Assembly: GCF_032854445.1 (NCBI RefSeq)
Contig: NC_088296.1
Location: 10,826,706-10,890,705 of the forward strand
Direction of reading: 5' to 3'
DNA from: Liolophura sinensis
Lineage: Eukaryota; Mollusca; Polyplacophora; Chitonida; Chitonidae
Length of the DNA stretch: 64,000 nucleotides
How positions within the stretch are numbered: position 1 is the first letter of the stretch; each line of letters starts with the position of its first letter. Below the pieces are notes generated by a model. That model had not been told where the DNA came from. It ran no database searches and worked only from the letters and a program-made list of their open reading frames with translations. This document shows, in pieces, positions 36,589 to 48,000 of the stretch. The position numbers and the translations under genes were made by a program.

Positions 36589-38149
36589 AATTTTTTTTTA
36601 CATCTGTCTTCCTGTATCGTTTCAGAATATTAAGCATCTGGCCAAGACATGCCTCCCCCTGCGAACGTTTGGAGAAATATCGATTTAAGAAAGCCCATTG
36701 TAATACGCGCGAGGGACGTCGTGACACGCACGTGGCAACAGAGGAAAACATTTCCGCTGTGATTCAGCGATGCTCTCTTAATGAACCATCTCACTGAACC
36801 TCACATGAAACTATGTGCATAAATGTCTTACGGTTTGTCTTTGACAAAATCTGATTCGTTTTCAATCGCGCGACACTGCGGTTGCCTGATATACCAACGT
36901 CTGAAGCTGAAGTACTAACACGTGTCATAACAATTGCCTTATAAAGTCCATTACAAGCAATCGGTGGAGCGTAGAACATTGAATACATTTAAGTAATCTG
37001 TTACCTATTGTGTAGCATAACACCATTTGAATAACGTTGATGATGTTACGCTACCAATGTTGCGCAATGTAGCATTACTCTTCCGTTAATCACAGTAATT
37101 ACAGTAAGGTAATCTGCCATCGGTAATGTAGCACATAGTACTACTAAGCTCGGTACAATACGAACAATTTAAACATAACAGCACTGCGCATACTTAGTGC
37201 AAATGTACCAAACGTTGCTTAAGGGGCAGTATACATATGTATATGCAAATGTATTGCTTTTCATCATTTACCATCACTTATAGATTCTTTACTCTCACTT
37301 ATAGATTGTTTACCATATGTTGTAGATTGGTTACTATATTATTTACCATAGCTTATAGATTGTTTGCCATAGCTTATAGGTTGTTTACAAGCTTGGCGCT
37401 GCTGATTTTAGAAGTGCAGATATGTACGTACGTAATATTATCATTATGATATATGTATGTTACGGGATAAAAGGCTCCTCAATATGACCTCAGTATATAG
37501 TGTGGGGGAAGGGAAGTAAACGAACCTACAGAGGCCAGATATTTTGTACTTTTCAAAAGAAAGATCCACCCGTACATCGGTGGCAATTGATTTATTATAA
37601 ATCCCCACTACATTTAGGACTGGCCACAATTGCCATTCGCAGCTGACAACCGTCACTAAACGGACAAATAGCACTGTCACTCCACTCATGTTTCCGTACC
37701 CCGCATGTTGTCTCACACGGCTGTACAATTACACGTGACAGCTGCGTCTGTTTGCATTTCCACGCATTGCAGCCGGGATTAACAGAAGTAGTCAGGATGG
37801 GATATGTCTTTTGTAGGTTTGTATGCGCCACAAGAAGCTGGACTGAATGTCGAGGCTAACGCCCTGTTTTATTACAAAAATTACAAAATACAAAAACTAC
37901 CAGCGTCTATTGTTCCTACGTTGAGTTGCAAAGCAATCAGTGAATCTGTTATCTGGTGATCAGTAACTTAATGTGTTATAAACTAAATTCACATAAATTC
38001 GTTAGTGCTCTCTATGTTCCATGTTATCATTGGACAAGACACACAAAAAACTTATAAGGAAATGTAATGCCTTCATTAAATGTTACACAGATAGTGCATG
38101 TTGAGAGATGGGATGTCAACAAGGGGGTGTGGGGGGTGGGGGGGGGGGG
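36589..38149. other. Probable first intron of the receptor gene
   Basis: No further receptor exon seen. It contains a weak 20-bp tandem array at 37260-37392 and ends in a G-rich run (38125-38149) beside a SINE. Confidence 0.5.
37260..37392. repeat. Imperfect tandem repeat, about 20 bp
   Basis: CTTATAGATTGTTTACCATA and close variants recur about six times with irregular 18-23 bp spacing. Confidence 0.7.
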
Positions 38150-38380
38150 CAGCGTAATGACCCAGGAGCCTCTCACCAATGCGGTCGCTGTGAGTTCAAG
38201 TCCAACTCATGCTGGCTTCCTCTCCGGCCGTAAGTGGGAAACTCTGTCGGCAACCTGCGGATGGTCGTGGGTTTCCCCCGGGCTGTGCCTGGTTTCCTCC
38301 CACCATAATGCTGGCCGCCGTCGTATAAGTGAAATATTCTTGAGTACGGCGTAAAACACCAATCAAATAAATAAATAAAT
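38150..38380 (+). mobile_element. SINE family A, missing only the outer head
   Basis: Starts at CAGCGTAATGACCCAGGAGC directly after a poly-G run. It keeps the B-box (GTGAGTTCAAGTCC), the whole body and the AATAAATAAAT tail. The A-box part of the head is gone, perhaps replaced by the G run. Confidence 0.95.
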
Positions 38381-38689
38381 CAATCAAACCTCAAAGGTTA
38401 CACTGTTTATCGTTTGATCTCACTTTTAGTAATTATTCGCAAATATAGGATCGATTAATTATTGCTGCTATACTGATTACCATAGTTTAAATTAGTGTAG
38501 TTTTACATGAAGCCACTGGGTACAGACCTACTGACCACTGGCAACTTTTCCTTGAGTGTCAGTTTATACATTCATTTTCCCCACATCAAGGCTTTGAAAT
38601 GCGCGAAAAAATCCTAAAACCACTCATTTTACCTCAATTAGCAAGGTTAACCGCCCCACAGAAGATATTTTTCAGTTAATAATTGCTAT

Positions 38690-38783
38690 GGTGGGTTTCC
38701 TCCTACCATAATGCTGGTCGTCGTCGTATAAGTGAAATATTCTTGAGTACGGCGTAAAACACCAATCAATTAAATAAATAAAT
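38690..38783 (+). mobile_element. SINE family A, 3' fragment
   Basis: Begins at GGTGGGTTTCCTCCTACCAT and runs through the core and GTACGGCGTAAAACACC to the tail. It lies only 20 bp before the long palindrome. Confidence 0.92.
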
Positions 38784-38802
38784 CACTTAATGATCTCGGT
38801 AA

Positions 38803-38842
38803 TAAATTTTTTACAAATGATTACAGACACACACACACACAT

Positions 38843-38880
<38 letters not shown>

Positions 38881-38920
38881 ATGTGTGTGTGTGTGTCTGT
38901 AATCATTTGTAAAAAATTTA
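38803..38920. repeat. Perfect 118-bp palindrome
   Basis: The sequence equals its own reverse complement over 118 bp with no spacer. Each 59-base arm consists of TAAATTTTTTACAAATGATT, then ACAG, (AC)7, ATTGCC and half of a central (AT)n run. Outside 38803 and 38920 the symmetry stops at once. Possible origins are a fold-back or MITE-type element, replication-based inversion at the microsatellites, or an assembly or library fold-over. Confidence 0.9.
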
Positions 38921-39226
38921 GTAAATGACAGTAAATGACAATAAATATGACCGCCCTCAAATGGACTTGAGTAAATAACTGCTCACAAGTGGACTCGAAT
39001 GAATGACTGCGAGCTTCACAACTCCGCAGCGCATATTTATAGAGACCTACGTAAAAGAAAATTCTGGATTTTTTGATCGCAAACATGTTTACAACACCGA
39101 TACATATTTCCAGAATGTATACCCTATGTACAATGACACTAAACTCATAAACACCGAAGCCTCGAGGGCGTTGGACTGAATTACAATGCAGGCTATAACG
39201 TAAACAAATACGGAAAATGTGGGTGA
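38921..39226. other. Non-coding spacer
   Basis: A 28-bp imperfect direct repeat (GGACTTGAGTAAATAACTG and GGACTCGAATGAATGACTG) occurs at about 38954-39010. Nothing else is seen. Confidence 0.45.
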
Positions 39227-39628
39227 GACAATGATTCTGAAAGAAATAGAAAAAATATAATACAATATTTAAAGACAGGGTTCGTAACAACCTTCAGTAC
39301 ATTCAAACAGTTTGAGGGATTTGGCAGCAGACCAGAAATATATCACACTGTCCTCAATGCGCACTGTGTTGACCGCAAGTCATGTAATCTCCGCCTGCTA
39401 AAAACATTCTATGAAAAAATCTTCTTGGAAAAAACAGTTTTGCTCCATGTCGTGGAGAACAAATTTTATTACGGCTTCAATGGATACATCAGGGCAAATC
39501 TGCAAAATTATATTCCTGAATCATTTGAAAGCACCATGTTTTTTGAAGCCTGTAGGCACCTTAAATTCCTTTCTGAGGACGGAGATACAGACTATTCATG
39601 CAGATATTTTCTGTCCGTGGAGTGTTGA
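39227..39628 (+). CDS. Unidentified 133-codon frame (candidate exon or ORF remnant)
   Basis: A frame open from just after a TGA at 39224 to a TGA at 39626. Codon use and composition are protein-like, unlike the surrounding AT-rich DNA. The C-terminal half reads KFYYGFNGYIRANLQNYIP, then FFEACRHLKFLSEDGD, then YSCRYFLSVEC. There is no ATG near the 5' end, so it would be an internal or last exon entered at an acceptor such as AAAGACAG|GG (39278), or a decayed ORF. It contains six Cys but no pattern I recognise, and it does not resemble the receptor. A second frame (39411-39671) overlaps but looks less natural. Confidence 0.35.
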   Translation, partial: DNDSERNRKNIIQYLKTGFVTTFSTFKQFEGFGSRPEIYHTVLNAHCVDRKSCNLRLLKTFYEKIFLEKTVLLHVVENKFYYGFNGYIRANLQNYIPESFESTMFFEACRHLKFLSEDGDTDYSCRYFLSVEC

Positions 39629-41791
39629 GAAGGTATCATTTGTGTCCTTTGTTGCAAATATAGGCGACTAATGGAGGTTTACCACATAGGATGGTACAAA
39701 TGGATTAAAAGAGCGAAGTGAGTAAAACTCGGTGTTAAGCGAGAGGCCAGCGTAAAGTAGAAAAAAACGTAGGAAAGCACTCGGGCATCTTGATCGAAGT
39801 ATCTATATATGTGTATAGCTTTATATGCATAAAAGGCATTGCAAACTTCATTTCGTTTCGAAATCACTGGGTATTTGTAAAGAGAAGTAAGCCAACTTAT
39901 ATAAATAATGATTGTTATGGACGGAACACAAGTACGTATTCGATGTTTTTCGGCTGTAGTGTTTTTTCCGTTTTCATTAGTAGATATTTAATATCACGAC
40001 GGTTTGTTCTTGCAGCAAAACACTGCCATAGTTAGAGTGCTGTTTTTTTTTGTAGCATCGCAACGATGACACCGTATGGGACACTCAGTCACAGTATAAC
40101 GGTACCTAGTCATATCGATGACAATGTAATCACACCTCTACCATCGGAACGCACGTTAAGCATTTCCACAAAACGCTGCAGGTGTGCAACATGAAGACAT
40201 CGGCTTTGTTTCTTTAGGGTGTACACAGCTGAGTCCCTGAAGTACCTAACGACTTTAGAGACTTTTTAAGCTGCAAGGCCGCCTGTTCCCCACAGTCGCT
40301 AGGTGCGGATTTGATTTCATTCTACATACATGTATTAATAGCTATATAGCCCATATGAACATCTGCTACCGGTTGTTACTAGAATGCTAAATATACGACG
40401 CAACGATACTGTTCTTACTTATGAATGTTAAATTTTTACCCCGCATTAGGCCTGACTGACTGGTCTGGCTGCATGCATGAGGCCTACTGCTTAGAACCGT
40501 TTAACTGACGAAAATGGTCTTCAGTCTTGTCGGAAGGTGGGAGAGTTAAATACGATTCATGCAGTAACCTGACTGCATATTTTTAAATTAGTTTCACGTA
40601 AATAATCAAAGTTATAACTACACAGTAACCCGGGTTAAGCCGGATAACGAACCAAAAATACGACTGTCATCATGTTTAAACCAAATGATTATGATTTTTC
40701 GGGGACTGCCTTTTACATCATGATTTCATCGCACTGAATATCGGTAGTCGCTCTCTCCATTTGTCGTCATCACTTGTTCTTCCATTGACAAAACTTATTT
40801 TGAACGAATGAACTGTTCTGCCTAGGTTGTATACCGCCTCTATATTTGTAGCTCAGAATTTCACCAAAAACACAAGGAATGTTTCTCTCGGTGTCGGTGT
40901 GATGAGACAGTGCGTGTGTCTTTTTGTTTTCTCAGAAGTTCTGGTAGGCACATAAATCTTAATATGCTTTCCAGCACCACGCTATAAATCATGATACATA
41001 CAGATAAATGATCAACCGAAACTAGACTTCGCGAGAAAAATTACAGTGAGAAACAAATTTGTCATACAACGGAAAGGTTCAGTTATATCATTTTGTGTTT
41101 GATATATGTATCTATACTGTGTCTAGACGGGGTGCAATCCATCCTTTTTGTAACCTATTTACGTCTATGGTAAAGTCGTGTCCAGGCCTCTCACATTTAG
41201 CCACCGCCTTAAGTTTAGAGCCAGAAAGGGTTTTCGCCACGTTGGATTCATGTCTTATTGTCACCAACTTATAGACTAGCATAATACATGATTTGCATTC
41301 TGATTTTCAGAACATACCTTGCGCCATTCCAATATCATTGGAAACTGCTAACTGCTTCTCTTTGCATGACCCCGTCCTGATTTCGTACCTTACATACTTT
41401 CCTTTCTCTTTGGCGGTATGTATTAAACGTCGTTTTAGGAATTAGCCTTATGACCATTGACGTGGAACGTACATCTTAGTTAACTGTTGGTATGCGAATG
41501 TCAGTTTTGACGGATAGACTCTACATCCTAACAACGCTGTATTTCCTGGCCGTTTTCGACCGATGTTATACCGGTACGGTATGTTTGTAGTACAGGTAAT
41601 CTGACATTATTTGCTGAACATACCATTACGATGGACAATTACCACCTCCATCATTATACATGGTGCATTAATTCCAATCGAAATCATTCGTAACTTAACC
41701 AGTGGCGCTGAAATTTGGCATTTAAGACGTTCGTGCTATTTATTGATTTTAGTACATTTGTCTGCCTCGGTCTTCCTTTTCTTGCCATTGA
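39629..41791. other. Non-coding, nothing recognised
   Basis: No SINE, tandem array or receptor exon seen in about 2.1 kb. Confidence 0.45.
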
Positions 41792-42001
41792 ATGGTTGCT
41801 CGCAGCCCATGGTGTGTGTACGCTTTGCTTTGTTTGTGCTGTACCTTGTTAACAGCGAACGGTGTACATACAAAACATAGAATACATCAGCAGGACGATG
41901 TTAGTAACCGCCTTGTTAACGCGATCAGCGGCAGTCGACGGCATTTTAAGAACTCGGATCACAAGGAAGCCACACTAGATAGAGTACAAATCCAACCCTA
42001 G
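41792..42001 (+). CDS. Candidate small secreted peptide precursor, 69 residues
   Basis: ATG at 41792 is directly preceded by an in-frame TGA, so this is the true first codon of the frame. Residues 5-22 are hydrophobic (WCVYALLCLCCTLL) after an Arg at 4, a classic signal peptide, with likely cleavage after TANG (24). The remaining 45 residues are polar, Cys-free and contain a dibasic RR (49-50) following DVSNRLVNAISGS, as in a processed neuropeptide or hormone precursor. The last residues are DRVQIQP before TAG. I recognise no known family. It could also be a first exon, but no strong donor is visible, and no poly(A) signal lies directly downstream. It is in the + orientation, as is the receptor exon, so it may lie within that gene's intron. 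Confidence 0.4.
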   Translation: MVARSPWCVYALLCLCCTLLTANGVHTKHRIHQQDDVSNRLVNAISGSRRHFKNSDHKEATLDRVQIQP

Positions 42002-43000
42002 AACAGAATCGACCTTACAGTCTTCGTTCGCATGGTCTCCCTAATACATTACCTGGCCATTTTATTATAAGGAATACTGATAAAAAGACAAGTCACATGA
42101 TCAATGGCTTGAAATTTGAATCCCACGATACTTTATTTGATTGGTCACATCTGGGCCGCACAGACAGCTTGTCCAATGAAAATGATTCTTTATTTCCCTC
42201 ATTTAGGAGCATGCTGAGACCATTTTTTTTTTTCGGAATTTGTGGTTTACCATTCCAAGGAAACCTACTTGTTGTTGTTGAGAGTTTGAGAGTTCTTACT
42301 CCCAAAAAGTGTGTTAAAATCTCCAACAGTACCTCGATCTTACGCGAAGCTTTACATAGGCACAAGAATCACATGTTAGGTGAGCAAGCCACAGAATGTT
42401 CTTAAACTGACCTTTCTTAGAACGATTGAAAGTGTTTCCAACGAGGGTGCGAAACAATGACCCTCAGGTAAAAGTACGTTCAACAGTTTTGCTGCATGTG
42501 CGACTTTTGGGCACGCTAGTTTTCTTGGGCGGAAACACCCTACTACGCCTTCAGACGCCTTACGATCAGCGTTGATTACACTAAAAGCTGTTATAAATAA
42601 ACTAACAGCCAGTGGTCAAGTACAATGATTTTTGGCGTGTCTGAAGATTTTTTTGCAGAAAATTTGCTAAAGAAGACAGCTATGCAGAGCGAGCTCAGTG
42701 AACGGCGCCTGCACAATGAAGAGTCCAGAATATTTCATAGAAAGACACGAAAAAAAGGACAACTTTACCTTGTTAAATGTATTCTCCTTGGAGTCTCTGT
42801 GATATGAATATTGCGATTTATTTGTATCTATGTTGATAATTAGTAAGTATAAAGAGGCTCTCTCAGCATTACCCGGAAGTGCAGTCAACTTGATACATCA
42901 CCCTGTCAAAGTGGATAAACATAACACCATTGCACGTGACAAGTGGAAACCTCATCTGACGTGAAGATGGGTTTCGTGCGACGACTCTCATTGATGAAAA
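42002..43000. other. Non-coding, nothing recognised
   Basis: Frames of about 90-100 codons on both strands at 42093-42405 overlap each other and have no motif. Confidence 0.42.
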
Positions 43001-43294
43001 GAAATCCACACGATTTTGTCTCCGTCTTTAGCAACCGTAGCTTTTGATCAGGAAGAATGTATATCCAGTATATCAGAGGACAGCTCTGCGCATTTCCGCT
43101 CTCCGATCATTGAAGAGAAGCCGCTTTACGAAGAGGGCATCGGTAATATGACCTGCCTCTCTAATCACTTGTACCCAAGATTGTGTTCAGAGCTCCGGCT
43201 TACCTCTAGTCAGGCCCTATCATTTATCCGTGACACACATACGTGGATCTTGAAGCCTTACGCGCCTTTCAGTTCAATGAGAGATGTTCTATAA
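43001..43294 (+). CDS. Unidentified open frame (weak candidate)
   Basis: Open for 97 codons without a 5' ATG. It has an acidic, Ser-rich start (FDQEECISSISEDSS) and one sequon (NMT). The composition is less AT-biased than the flanks. No domain and no clear acceptor, so it is recorded only as a candidate exon. Confidence 0.2.
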   Translation, partial: EIHTILSPSLATVAFDQEECISSISEDSSAHFRSPIIEEKPLYEEGIGNMTCLSNHLYPRLCSELRLTSSQALSFIRDTHTWILKPYAPFSSMRDVL

Positions 43295-43674
43295 CCTCGC
43301 AGTTCTCCTCTGGATTTACCCGAGTTAATAATGGCTTAGAGTATAGAGAGTATCGCTAATCTCAGTCGGGACTTCTACGCCAGCATTTGAGCCTGTGTGA
43401 TTTCAAATCGGTTGACCCTGATGCAAACATATAATGGATTCTTCGGTAGATATCAAGTCCTGTGTTGAGTGCTTGTCAATTCCGTGCTAAATACGATGAC
43501 TAAAGGCAATCCAACATATTATTGGATTATTGAAAATTTAATAAAATTAAGATAATTTAATAAAATAATAAGAACAGAGGCCAAACTATTGCGTATATAC
43601 CATTAAGTGTTTGAACTCAATACTCTCCCCAACGTTTCTTTAATTCATCTTGTTAATATCGGCACAGGTCTTTA
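43295..43674. other. Non-coding, nothing recognised
   Basis: AT-rich spacer before the 53-bp array. Confidence 0.45.
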
Positions 43675-43895
43675 TGTTGACAAAACAACAAGAACATTCG
43701 TGCATATACTTTCGTTATCAAACATTATGTTAACAAAACTGGAAGCACATACATGTATACACTTACGTTATCAAATACCATGTCAACAAAACTACAAGCA
43801 CATACGTGTATATACTTTCGTTATCAAAAACTATGTCAACAAAACTACAAGTACATACGTGTATATTATTTTGCTACAAACGAATGTGTGATCAA
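43675..43895. repeat. 53-bp tandem repeat, about 4 units
   Basis: CAAAACTACAAGCACATACG and variants recur with exact 53-bp spacing (key CAAAAC at 43681, 43734, 43787, 43840). Each unit ends in CTTTCGTTATCAAA. The last unit changes to TTTTGCTACAAACGAATGT. Confidence 0.9.
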
Positions 43896-44302
43896 AACTG
43901 CTTGCCTAACCATGTTCATACGTTTGCTAAATTGGAATTATCAGCATGATAACTATGTATAGTTACCACCAACACTGATGGTTGCAATCCTATATTAATG
44001 CAACAATCTGCGGTTCATTTATTTTTTGGGAAATAAACAATAAATGGGTCACGGTCCCGTGTGACCTTTATGGAGATCACAAGTACATCCATCTTGTGCA
44101 TCGGGACCTCCTATCTTCTGGTATCTCACCCACCCAGTCCTCGTAAGTTGGCACTCGAGAACATTTAATTTTTAACACATTTTAATAATGAGTTATTATT
44201 TACATCTGATAATTCTTTGAAATAAGGGGAAGGGATTTCCATCTGTCATTTTAAATAAATGACCATTGCCTTATTCCTGCCTTCACGTTTTCCCCCTTTC
44301 CG
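43896..44302. other. Non-coding, nothing recognised
   Basis: No repeat recognised between the 53-bp array and the nested SINEs. Confidence 0.45.
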
Positions 44303-44945
44303 AACAAACGAGATGTTGGTTAGCGCGCTAGCGCAGCGTAATGAACCAGGAGCCTCTCACCAATGCGGTCGCTGTGAGTTCAAGCCCAGCTCATGCTGGC
44401 TTCCTCTCCGGCCGTACGTAGGAGTGAGTGAGTGCTTGGGGTTTAACGTCGTACTCAACAATTTTTCAGTCATATGACGACGAAGGAATCATTAGGGTGC
44501 ATGTACGTGTAATGTGCCTCCTTGTTGCAGGACGGATTTCCACCGCTCTTTTATTTAGTGCTGCTTCACTGAGACGACTTACCGAAGGCAAGTAAGCCGC
44601 CCCGCCCGAGCCATTATACTGATACGGGTCAACCAGTCGTTGCACTATCCCCTTCATGCTGAACGCCAAGCGAGGAAGTTACAACTTCCTCTTTTAAAGT
44701 CTTAGGTGTGACTCGATCAAGGATTGATCCTGGATCTACCGGTCCCGAAGCGGACGCTCTACCAACTGTGCTATCCGGGCCAGTCCCGTACGTAGGAAGG
44801 TCTTCCATCAATCTGCGGATGGTCGTGGGTTTCCTCCGGGCTCTGCCCGGTTTCCTCCCACCATAATGCTTGCTGCCGTCGTATAAGTGAAATATTCTTA
44901 AGTACGGCGTAAAACACCAATCAAAAAAATAAATAAACAAACGAG
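44303..44945 (+). mobile_element. SINE family A, full element interrupted by family B
   Basis: The outer SINE (44313-44935) is flanked by the perfect 10-bp repeat AACAAACGAG at 44303-44312 and 44936-44945. Its head, GTTGGTTAGCGCGCTAGCGC, and B-box, GTGAGTTCAAGCCC, lie before 44424. Its body from CCTTCC and its tail resume after 44797. The break is filled by a family B SINE with its own target duplication. Confidence 0.95.
44424..44785 (-). mobile_element. SINE family B copy 2, nested in a family A copy
   Basis: Flanked by the perfect 12-bp repeat CCGTACGTAGGA at 44412-44423 and 44786-44797, which is the family A target sequence duplicated. Read on -, the head is GGCCCGGATAGCACAGTTGG, TAGAGCGTCCGC, with a B-box-like GGATCAATCC. 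The low-coordinate end is the GAGTGAGTG-type tail. B therefore jumped after A. Confidence 0.95.
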
Positions 44946-44979
44946 CTTTGCCTTTGACCAGGTTTGGAAAGCATAAAAC

Positions 44980-45031
44980 CACTGTGTTAACAAAACACAC
45001 ACGTGTATATATCTTAGCTACAAATCAATGT
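44980..45031. repeat. Isolated unit related to the 53-bp array
   Basis: CTGTGTTAACAAAACACACACG and AGCTACAAATCAATGT match the last, variant unit of the array at 43840-43895, with an 8-bp gap. It lies just downstream of the nested SINEs. Confidence 0.6.
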
Positions 45032-48000
45032 TTACTATAGTTACATACGTCTATGTGCTGTCTTCAGGGTGCCTGTTGGATTCGAATCAAAATTCTGCAC
45101 TTTTCTGATTTTCAAAGGAATAAAAACGCAGGTAGCATTGTTAATCATCGTTATTCTCCATAACGAATGTAACAAATACGCCACTCTGAAATTTAATCCA
45201 CGAAGTTTTGAAACACAAAGCATGTCAATTTAACTTTATTTTCTCAAAAAAAAGATGCTCAAAAGCATACTTTAATGAAATCTGCTGGAGAACAAATCAC
45301 ATGCGACAGCGTACACGGTTTACCGTTCTACTTAATGACGTTATGTAGAAAAAGCTTCGTGGAATTCATACTCCATCAGGATCTGAGTTGCAGAAAGCGA
45401 AGTGGTGTGTGGTAGGAAATCCCATACAACATAAAACGCGGTCAAATCCCTGTGTTTCGTTTCTGGAACTGTGTTTTGGGTCTCCTACAGCGCACCTATG
45501 GACGAATTCCACGCGACAAAAAAATTGTGTCAGGGAAAAATCAATATAGCTACACCAGGAAGGAGTTACTGTCAGCGTAAGACAAGTTGGCAGAGAAATA
45601 GGGACGGAATGATGGAGTAATCCGCGTACTGTATGACATACCTGATTAAGTCTATGAAGTTTTCTAGACTTCTCACGAAGGATACATGATCTAACTACAT
45701 CTCAGACTATAGCCTTGTATGTTTTCCTAATTAGATACCATTAGTCCGTGAAATGCGGCGTATGTTTCTTGTGTAGATCTCTCAAATCTAGATATCCCGT
45801 CTCCCCCCCACCCACCCCACCCCACCCCCACCCCCAGCTTAGCTTTCAGAAATACACATCTCTACTCTCCTATTCACTTGCTGGTAACTCCGTCTTTTTG
45901 GACGTGCTGTCCTCAACATGTCAAAACTGTACTTCACAAAAGCTTTTTTCATTAAATCCTAGAGTGGTTCAGAATTCATACAGTCTAATTATTCCTGAAT
46001 AATAAAGATCATTAAATCAAAATTAACGCACACGCACAGCGACAGCAAAGAAAATCATCGGTAAACCCGATTTTTGATTCTAGTCGCCACGCAACGTAAA
46101 AGAAAAACTTATGGAAAGTTTGGACTGAAACCAAGAATAAGCATACCTTTTTGGGGGTGGGAGGTGGAGGGGGGAGTCGGGGGGGGGGGGCGGAGAGTCT
46201 TGTTTATTGTTTGTATAATGAAGAGAAGGAACATGTTGTCCAGCTTGTCCTTTTTATACAAGATGCGAAAACCATTATTCCCGTTTTACATCATATTTAA
46301 AACTAAATTATTTACATGAAAGGATATTAGCGAAGGGCGCAGCGCAGATTATGGGGGAAAATGTGCAGTGCAACGAAATAAGATTTGAAGAGTGTTGTTG
46401 TGGTTTTTATTGTAATTTATACTTTAACCGTGGGTGCATTTTTTAAATGCTCACGCGTCACAACTTGCGACCACGCATTAATGATTTTTCTTTCTTAGCC
46501 TTATTTGTGTTATTTTTCTTCAATTATCATTTTTCTCTTCGCTTGTTTCATTGCGGGTAAACAGTATAAGGCGTGGTACATTCCAGTCACGTATTGCCCA
46601 GTTTTTGCGTAGAGAGCAATGATAACGCTCTGTTTAACTGGACTGTCTTGATTAAGACAAATTGCTTTGTCAAGAGGATACATCGCATCTATCCCGAAAA
46701 GGACATCCATCAAATATAAATCAAGTAAATCGAATCCCATCTGCACTTACACTGACCATACCTACCCCAATATAGCGAAATGGATGAAGGTATGTGCCAA
46801 TATAGCGCTGTATGACACGCGAAGCCTTCGATGGGTATTGGGCACGATCACTGGACAGGGTCGTTTATGTTACTGGAAAAAGATGTCTAACGCTTACGCA
46901 GGTTTGTTAAAAGTAACCTTTAATTGTTTCGTATAGGATTATTCACAAAACTTCAGTAATTTTAATTTTAATTTTCTTGTCGCATCTTACGCCAATTGTT
47001 AACGCCAAATATGATTTTTTTTTTAAATTGCACTGATGAGGTGACGTAATCTTTATTAAAGTAAACGGCAAAGCATAACACAAATGCGACGTGCCAATTG
47101 GAAATTACCAGCTTGGCGGAACTGTACCTTTGCCCAAAGACTATTGAAACCTATGCAGACAGTGTCCTTAGTAAATGCTTTATGCCTGACTTAAGTACGG
47201 CCAAATGCTTAAATTCTATGTTGGACATATTGGACCAGGGTGGATGCGTGCGAAATAGATTTCAAAACGTTGAAATCCAGTGATGTGAAATTGAGTATTC
47301 CTGGACTAAATGGAGGATTAATTTCACAGCAGAAAGAAATTTAAAATTCAAATATCAGACGGTAGATGTAGTTTATCAAATAACTCAAAACATGTACAAA
47401 TGATAAAAAAGTAACATTTTCGTTATAGATATGCTTTTTAGTCACATTTATTTGTCTTTTTTTTCTTTGTTTTCGTTCTGTATATTTTTTTTGAAGTTCA
47501 GGCGTCCATCCAGACATGCACATACCACTGTTTGGACGTTCCGATTCGATAATCGCCAGGCCAGTGTCCAAAGCAACGTTCAAGAGAAATCACCATAGAA
47601 CTAAAAAAAAGTATTTGAAGTAAGAAATTAGGATTGACTCAGGGAAAGGAATACAATCAGCAGTTTGTTTTCAATGATGTCGGATAGAAGCGATAAATAT
47701 TTTAGTCGAACGTATTAAATCCGTGTTCATATAGTGCACACTGATGACAAATGAAATTTCAAGGTAGTTCTCTTTGCTCAGAACAAAGTAGTCACGAATG
47801 ACAAATTGATGCAAGGGAAAAAAGTGCCATTATCTGCAGCTGCTACCTCCGGTAGCTCCTGACCACTTCGAACTACTAATAAGTTTATTTATTGTGTTTG
47901 CCGTGTGAAATAAAGAACCAATGAAGGACACCCTGCTGATTTCGCTTTTGCAGCCATAATTCACGTCACGGAGCAGACGGTACACTCGCTGCTGTTTGAA

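Noticed and set aside
46510-46746. 78-codon - frame with protein-like text
   Set aside because: Short, unrecognised, no splice or promoter context; below what I would report as a gene.
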